In this document: piece by piece, positions 58,469 through 64,000 of the stretch | Numbering within the stretch: the stretch's first letter is position 1 | Layout of the letters: the number at the start of each line of letters is the position of its first letter | Assembly (NCBI GenBank): GCA_019009955.1 | Contig: CM032232.1 | Location: forward strand, 70,142,501 to 70,206,500 | Reading direction: 5' to 3' | Length of the DNA: 64,000 nt | Source: Riptortus pedestris | Lineage: Eukaryota; Arthropoda; Insecta; Hemiptera; Alydidae | The notes under the pieces: generated by a model | Told to the model about the DNA's origin: nothing | Seen by the model: the letters and a program-made list of their open reading frames with translations, nothing else | Databases searched by the model: none | Translations under genes and position numbers: made by a program

Positions 58469-59764
58469 AAAATTGTAACCTCTGTCTGTACATTGATTTT
58501 TTTCGCGAAATTTCACGATAACTTTTCGTTTCACATGTCATAGACACCATAACTGCATTTTGTTTCTTTGGTGTCTGTTTGTTTGTTTGTTTGTTTATTT
58601 GTTTGTTTGTTTGTTTGTTACCTTTTCACGCATAAACGGCTGAACCGAATTTTATGAAACTTGGTATGTATATTACTACTAGCCCAACTTAGACTTTAGG
58701 CTATATTAATATTCTCTAAGACAAACAGGAGTGGGGGTTATAAGGGAGGCCTGAAATTAAAAATAGCGATATTTCGTTTCCTATTGCTTTTTAAGCAAAA
58801 ATGCTTATAACAAAAGTTGTGTATTTTGTAATTTAGAGTAACTTTTATTATATGCACTTTTGCCGTATACGGAAGTATAAATGAGTTATACGCTAAAAAC
58901 TATAGAGGGAGTCCACAATTTTATTTGGCACAAAGGACTCAACCGAACTAAACCAAACTCGGTATGTGAATTAGTACTAACGCCTTGCTTATAATAAGCC
59001 ATACTAAAATTTCTAGGTACGGGCAGGAGTGGGGGTTATAAGGGAGTCCTGAAATTAAAAATAGCGATATTTCGTTTCGTATTGGTTTTTCGGTAAATAT
59101 GCACATAACAAAAGTTGTTTATTTTGTTATTTAGAGTAACTTTTGTTATATACACTTTCGTCGTATACCGAAGTGTAAATGCGTAATACGCTAAAAATTA
59201 TAGCGGGAGTCAACAATATTATTTGGCACAAAAGACTCAACCGAACCAAATAAAACATCGGTATGTGTATTAGCACTAACGCCTTCCTTATAATAAGCCA
59301 TACTAACATTTCTAGGGACGGGCAGGAGTGGGGGTTATATGGGAGGCCTGAAATTAAAAATAGTGATATTTCGTTTCCTATTGGGGTTTCGGCAAATATG
59401 CACATAACAAAAGTTGTTTATTTTGTTATTTAGAGAAATTTGCTCAACAATTCTTTTCAACATGAACTACCAGGTACCTCACCGGGAAAAACTAATTCAA
59501 ATGTATGTTAATATTTTGTGCTTAATAATTCAAATCTATGCATAATGCACCGAAAACGGGAAATATGACAATATGGAGGACAGTGAAGTCATACATAAAA
59601 AAATAATTTTATTATTAACAAATCCACAGAAACGACGGGTATTAATCCTAAATACTGGGACGGGTAAATGTCAAAATATTGTGCAAAGTAAAGCCTTGCA
59701 AAAAAAATACCATCACCATTCAGCCTCAAATGAATTCCCGAGCGAAGCCGGGTATCTGAGCTAG
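58469..59764 (+). mobile_element. C-element, full length, head to head with the previous copy
   Basis: Leader GTAACCTCTGTCTGTACATTG follows (TA)n. (GTTT)n lies near 58570-58618, three units near 58729, 59028 and 59328, and the end CCCGAGCGAAGCCGGGTATC with TGAGCTAG at 59757-59764, followed by T. The first ~240 bp mirror the end of the preceding minus copy. Confidence 0.75.
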
Positions 59765-59774
59765 TATATATATA

Positions 59775-61045
59775 AAATTGTAACCTCAGTCTGTACATTG
59801 ATTTTTTTCGCAAAATTTCACGATAACTTTTCGTTTCACATATCATAGACACCATAACTGCATTTTGTTTCTTTGGTGTCTGTTTGTTTGTTTGTTTATT
59901 TGTTGGTTTATTTGTTTGTTTGTTTGTTACCTTTTCACGCATAAACGGCTTAACCGAATTTTATAAAACTTGGTATGTATATTACTACTAGCCCAACTTA
60001 GACTTTAGGCTATACTAATATTCTCTAAGACGAACAGGAGTGGGGGTTATACGGGAGGCCTGAAATTAAAAATAGCGATATTTCGTTTCCTATTGTTTTT
60101 TCGGCAAATATGCCCATAACAAAAGTTATTTATTTTATTATTTAGAGTAACTTTTGTTATGTACTTTTTCTTTGTATACCTAAATATAAATGAGTTATAC
60201 GTCAAAAATTACAGCGGGAGTCATCAATTTTATTTGGCACAAAAGAATCAACCGAACTAAATAAAACTCGGTACGTGTATTAGGACTAAGGCCTTTATTA
60301 TAACAAGCCATACCAACATTTCTAGGGACGGGCAGGAGTGGGGGTTGTAAGGGAGGCCAGAAAATAAATATAGCGGTATTTCGTTTCCTATTGTTTTTTT
60401 CGCAAATATAAACATCACAAAAGTTGTTTATTTTGTTATTTAGAGTAACTTTTGTTATATACACTTTTTTCGTATACCGAATTATAAACGAGATATACGC
60501 TAAAACCTATAGCGGAAGTGAACAATTTTATTTGGGACAAAAGACCCAACCAAAATAAATAAAACTCGCTATGTGTATTAGCACTAACGCTTTCATTATA
60601 ACAAGCCATTCCATCATTTCTAGGGACGGGCAGGAGTGGGGGTTGAAAGGGATGCCTGAATTTAAAAATAGCGGTATTTCGTTTTCTATTCGTTTTTCGG
60701 CAAATATGAACATAACAAAAGTTGTTTATTTTGTTATTTAGAGTCACTTTTGTCATATTCATTTTTGTCTTTTAACAAAGTATAAACGAGATATACACTA
60801 TAAACTAAAGCGGGAATAACTGAAATCATAATGCACAAGAGACGGGAAATATGACAATATGGAGGACAGTGAAGATTTGCATAAAAAATTAATTTTATTA
60901 TTAACAAATGCCAACAACGGGTATTAACTCTAAACACTGGGACGGGTAAACGTCAAAATATTTGCAAATTAAAGCCTTGCGAAAAAAATACCATCACCAT
61001 TCAGCCTCAAATCAATTCCCGGGCGAAGCCGGGTATCTGAGCTAG
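59775..61045 (+). mobile_element. C-element, full length
   Basis: Begins about 10 bp after the CTAG end of the previous copy, with only TATATATATA between. (GTTT)n near 59880-59930, units near 60036, 60340 and 60641, and an end CCCGGGCGAAGCCGGG then TATCTGAGCTAG. The arrangement in direct tandem suggests insertion into the TA tract beside the earlier copy, or tandem rolling-circle products. Confidence 0.75.
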
Positions 61046-61184
61046 TATATGATAAAAGACCCCAATATCTGTCTAACAAGGCATTGTAAAATGACAGTCT
61101 GTTTAATTATATTATCAACTTTAAAAAAAAGATCGAAATGTCCATTATATTTGACACTCAGAATATAATCATTTTTGAGTACAT

Positions 61185-61485
61185 ACGAAAACGGCCGAAC
61201 TAACCCGAACAACACCCGACCACAGACTTTATAAAAATGCAAATATTTCGGTTAATATTCAAGATAGAGAATAAGTGTATATAGCAATATTTATAGTAAA
61301 TTTAATTTGCAATATATATAATTGGTTCTATACAATGTTTCGATCCGATGCATAATAGAGGAGATATTTTGAATTTTCCAAAATCCCCCCTCTAAACCCC
61401 CTTGATCTGTCTTTTTACATAAAACGGTTAAATATCGAGTTTCGTGACGATCAAAAAACAATTGCGACCACTAGAGCGTTAACAG

Positions 61486-61549
<64 letters not shown>
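61185..61549 (-). mobile_element. H-element right-hand part, split by a C-element
   Basis: On the plus strand: ACGGCCGAACTAACCCGAAC, TATTTCGGTTAATATTCAAG, CAATGTTTCGATCCGATG, the C-rich run, CTAGAGCGTTAACAGACAAA and (TA)n at about 61490-61549. The 3' end with the hairpin is missing. Its other half continues at 62523. Confidence 0.75.
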
Positions 61550-61553
<4 letters not shown>

Positions 61554-62521
61554 GTAACCTCTGTCTGTACATTGATTTTTTTCGCGAAATTTCACGATAA
61601 CTTTTCGTTTCACATATCATAGACACCATAACTGCATTTTGTTTCTTTCGTGTATGTTTGTTACCTTTTCACGAATAAACGGCTGAACCGAATTTTATGA
61701 AACTTGGTATGTATATTACTACTAACCCAACTTAGACTTTAGGCTATACTAATATTCTCTGAGACGAACAGGAGTGGGGGTTATAAGGGAGGCCTGAAAT
61801 TAAAAATAGTGATATTTCGTTTCCTATTGCATTTTCGGCAATTATGTACATAACAAAAGTTGTTTACTTTGTTATTTAGATCAACTTTTGTAATATACAC
61901 TTTTGTCGTATACCTAAGTATAAAGGCGTTATACGCTAAAAATGATAGCAGAAGTCAACAATTTATAGCAGAAGTCAACAATGTTATTTGGCACAAAAGA
62001 CTCAACCGAACTAAACCAAACTCGGTATGTGAATTAGCACTAACGTCTTCCTTATAATAAGCCTTACTAACATTTCTAGGGACGGGCAGGAGTGGGGGTT
62101 ATAAGGGAGGCCTGAAATTAAAAATAGTGATATTTCGTTTCCTATTGGGTTTTCGGCAAATATGCACATAACAAAGTTGTTTATTTTATTATTTAGTGAA
62201 ATTTGCTCAACAATTCTTTGGAACTACAAGGTACCTCACCGAGAAAATCTAATTCAAATGTATGTTAATATTTTGTGCTTAATAATTCAAATCTATGCAT
62301 TATGCACAGGAAACTGGAAATATGACAATATGGAGAACAGTGAAGTCTTACATAAAAAAATACTTTTATTATTAACAAATCCACAGAAACGACGGGTATT
62401 TAAACTAAACACTGGGACGGGTAAATGTCAAAATATTGTGCAAAGTAAAGCCTTGCCAAAAAAAATACCATCACCATTCAGCCTCAAATGAATTCCCGAG
62501 CGAAGCCGGGTATCTGAGCTA

Positions 62522-62522
<1 letters not shown>
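61550..62522 (+). mobile_element. C-element nested in the (TA)n of a minus-strand H-element
   Basis: Leader TTGTAACCTCTGTCTGTAC follows TA repeats. The (GTTT)n is reduced to a single GTTTGTTAC. Two internal units remain (markers near 61770 and 62090). A local duplication TATAGCAGAAGTCAACAAT occurs near 61945-61981. The end has CCCGAGCGAAGCCGGG and TATCTGAGCTAG, followed immediately by more TA repeats. Confidence 0.8.
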
Positions 62523-62567
<45 letters not shown>

Positions 62568-62690
62568 GAACGGACCTCATTTTCGTCATCTCCTGGGTAG
62601 GATCGATGGACATTTGAAGAAATTTTTCGACACTCGCGTCATGAGTACGACCTCAATAGCTGATTTCCCTTAAGGAAAATCTGCTAAAAC
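62523..62690 (-). mobile_element. H-element left-hand part after nested C-element
   Basis: (TA)n to about 62562, then on the plus strand TTGAACGGACCTCATTTTCG, CTCCTGGGTAGGATCGATGG, and the 5' end CCCTTAAGGAAAATCTGC. With 61185-61549 it reconstitutes the order of one minus-strand H-element. Confidence 0.8.
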
Positions 62691-63193
62691 AATAATTAAC
62701 CTATCAGTATTAAAATATTTTAGAAAAAGTGTTGAATAGATAACATCAACTTTATTTACTTATTTTTTTAAAAATTGCATGTTAATGAGTGAAAGGTTTG
62801 TTCTCTATTCAATTCTTTTTCTAAAATATTTTTATAGAGACAGGTTAATTATTGTTCTTTTCTGTATCAACACACTGATGGTGATATAGATGCACTGTCA
62901 CTTTAATAACATGTTACAGTGCAAGTATAGCCATTTTTCCCTCTACCTAAAATAAAAAAAATATGATTTTTCTATGAACCACTCGGTATTAAAAGTCAAG
63001 CAATAGTAACACTGGTTTAAAAACTTATGATTCCTAGTGTTTCATATGAAGTTTCACGTTTGAAATTAAACATCCTAAATTATAACACTTAAAAATCAAA
63101 GTAGCATGAATTGGTCACATGTTCAGATATGGTAATCTCTTCAATGAAAAGATTATTACTACTGTTCCTGATGCGTTGACTGAAAATGAACAC
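62691..63193. other. AT-rich spacer
   Basis: No gene, RNA or recognised repeat. Confidence 0.5.
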
Positions 63194-63726
63194 TTTTAGC
63201 AGATTTCCCTTAAGCTATTGAGGTCGTATTCTTGACACAATTTTCAAAAATTTTCTTCAAATGTCCATCGATCCTACTCAGGAGATGACGAAAATGAGGT
63301 CCGTTCAAAATTATATATATATTAGTCTCTTAACTCTCTACCGGTCGCAATTTTCGTTTGATCGTTACCAAACTCGATATTTAAACGTTTTATGTAAAAA
63401 GACAGATCAAGTTCGTTAACGGCTGAAATCGGACCGAAAATTCAAAATATCTCCGTTACTCTACTATGTCGGATCGAAATTGTATAGAATCAATCTTCTT
63501 GCAAATTAAATTTACTGTAAAAATTGTTATATACATGTAATCTCTATCTTGAATATTAACCGAGATATTTGCATTTTTATTAAATGTGGGTGGATAACGG
63601 GCGAGCGGGAGTTTCCCGCCAAAAGCTAGTTCGGCCGTTTACGTAACGCTCTCGTGAAATTCTCTATTGTAAAACTTCACGTGGGAAATCTGCTTAGTTT
63701 ACGCAGCCCCTGCGTGACGGACTTTT
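63194..63726 (+). mobile_element. H-element, near full length, A-type middle, compact
   Basis: The 5' palindrome is partly deleted (TTTCCCTTAAGCTATTG), the microsatellite is only TATATATATATTAG, and the G-rich run after GAAATCGGACC is deleted. The A cassette (GGATAACGGGCG, GTTCGGCCGTTTACG) and an intact hairpin with GACGGACTTTT are present. Confidence 0.8.
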
Positions 63727-64000
63727 TTAGTTATGAAGTTGTTGCAGGCAATGAATCGTATAACATGTCCTTTTTCTCATAATAGACCTAGAATTTGTTG
63801 TTTAATCCATCCTTTTTGTTGTTTATCCATCCTTTTTCCCGTTAGTAAAGTCTAATCATACGACGGAAGATTAGTTGTTATCCTACTCTCACTGCATTCA
63901 GTCTATATGGCTTATAATTCGATGAAATGTATGTCCAACGTGGTTCGTTTGAAAGCTATTTTTTTTTTGGATCGGATTTTTGAGCAAAGGTTTCTTTGTG
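63727..64000. other. Right edge of the window, nothing recognised
   Basis: A short duplicated word (ATCCATCCTTTTT) lies near 63807-63836. No gene or repeat family member is seen. Confidence 0.5.

Noticed and set aside
59127..60762. Repeated minus-strand frames beginning MCIFAETPIGNEISLF or similar, also at 19916-20131
   Set aside because: These are the ~300-bp internal units of C-elements read in one frame. They are open for only 60-110 codons, recur with frameshifts between copies, and show no recognisable domain.

Overview
This is a eukaryotic, AT-rich, gene-poor stretch made almost entirely of interspersed repeats and microsatellites. No complete protein-coding gene, tRNA, rRNA or bacterial-type operon can be supported. 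Open reading frames are short. The longest ones are artefacts of simple repeats, namely the GA tract near 52.4 kb, the TA tracts and a 60-bp minisatellite. Degraded non-LTR retrotransposon C-termini, LTR-like sequences with TATA boxes, a tRNA-derived SINE and candidate rolling-circle elements point to an animal genome. An arthropod is my best guess and a mollusc is possible; the species cannot be named from this sequence.

Two repeat families dominate. The first, called the H-element here, has about 15 substantial copies and many fragments on both strands. It starts with a near-palindrome containing AGCAGATTTCCC, followed by a ~100-bp conserved block, a (TA)n tract, a second conserved block with a G-rich run, and an exchangeable middle cassette. 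It ends with GGGAAATCTGCT, a small hairpin (ACGCAG/CTGCGT) and GACGGACTTTT. Subterminal inverted repeats, a central microsatellite and a 3' hairpin are the layout of non-autonomous Helentrons (HINE, DINE-1 type), which is an inference from structure. The second family, the C-element, ends in a GC hairpin followed by TATCTGAGCTAG and carries one to three ~300-bp internal units. It resembles a non-autonomous Helitron with a CTAG 3' end. C-elements are found inside the (TA)n tracts of H-elements at 19.2-20.5 kb and 61.5-62.5 kb, and four more are clustered at 56.4-61.0 kb.

Layout. 0-3.4 kb: AT-rich sequence with a GC-richer non-repetitive block at 2.9-3.24 kb. 3.4-11.4 kb: H-elements, one diverged C-element, a decayed LINE end and two head-to-head LTR-like sequences. 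12.0-12.4 kb: a weak candidate exon pair, one part resembling an M13 metallopeptidase motif. 13.1-13.6 kb: a third LTR-like copy. 16.1-17.0 kb: a 60-bp minisatellite with 180-bp higher-order structure. 17.5-26.8 kb: a dense H-element field with a SINE, a small palindromic element and one nested C-element. 27.5-37.1 kb: several decayed LINE C-termini, and an inverted-repeat element nested in H-like sequence at 34.3-35.4 kb. 37-44 kb: mostly unassigned AT-rich DNA. 45.3-55.7 kb: H-elements, a duplicated ~560-bp segment with a matching small ORF in each copy, and a ~400-bp GA array. 56.4-64 kb: the C-element cluster and the last H-elements.

There is no gene network to describe. The main story is nesting, modular exchange and rearrangement among mobile elements, with TA microsatellites acting as element parts and apparently also as landing sites. 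Identities and copy relations were judged by eye, with no alignment or database search.
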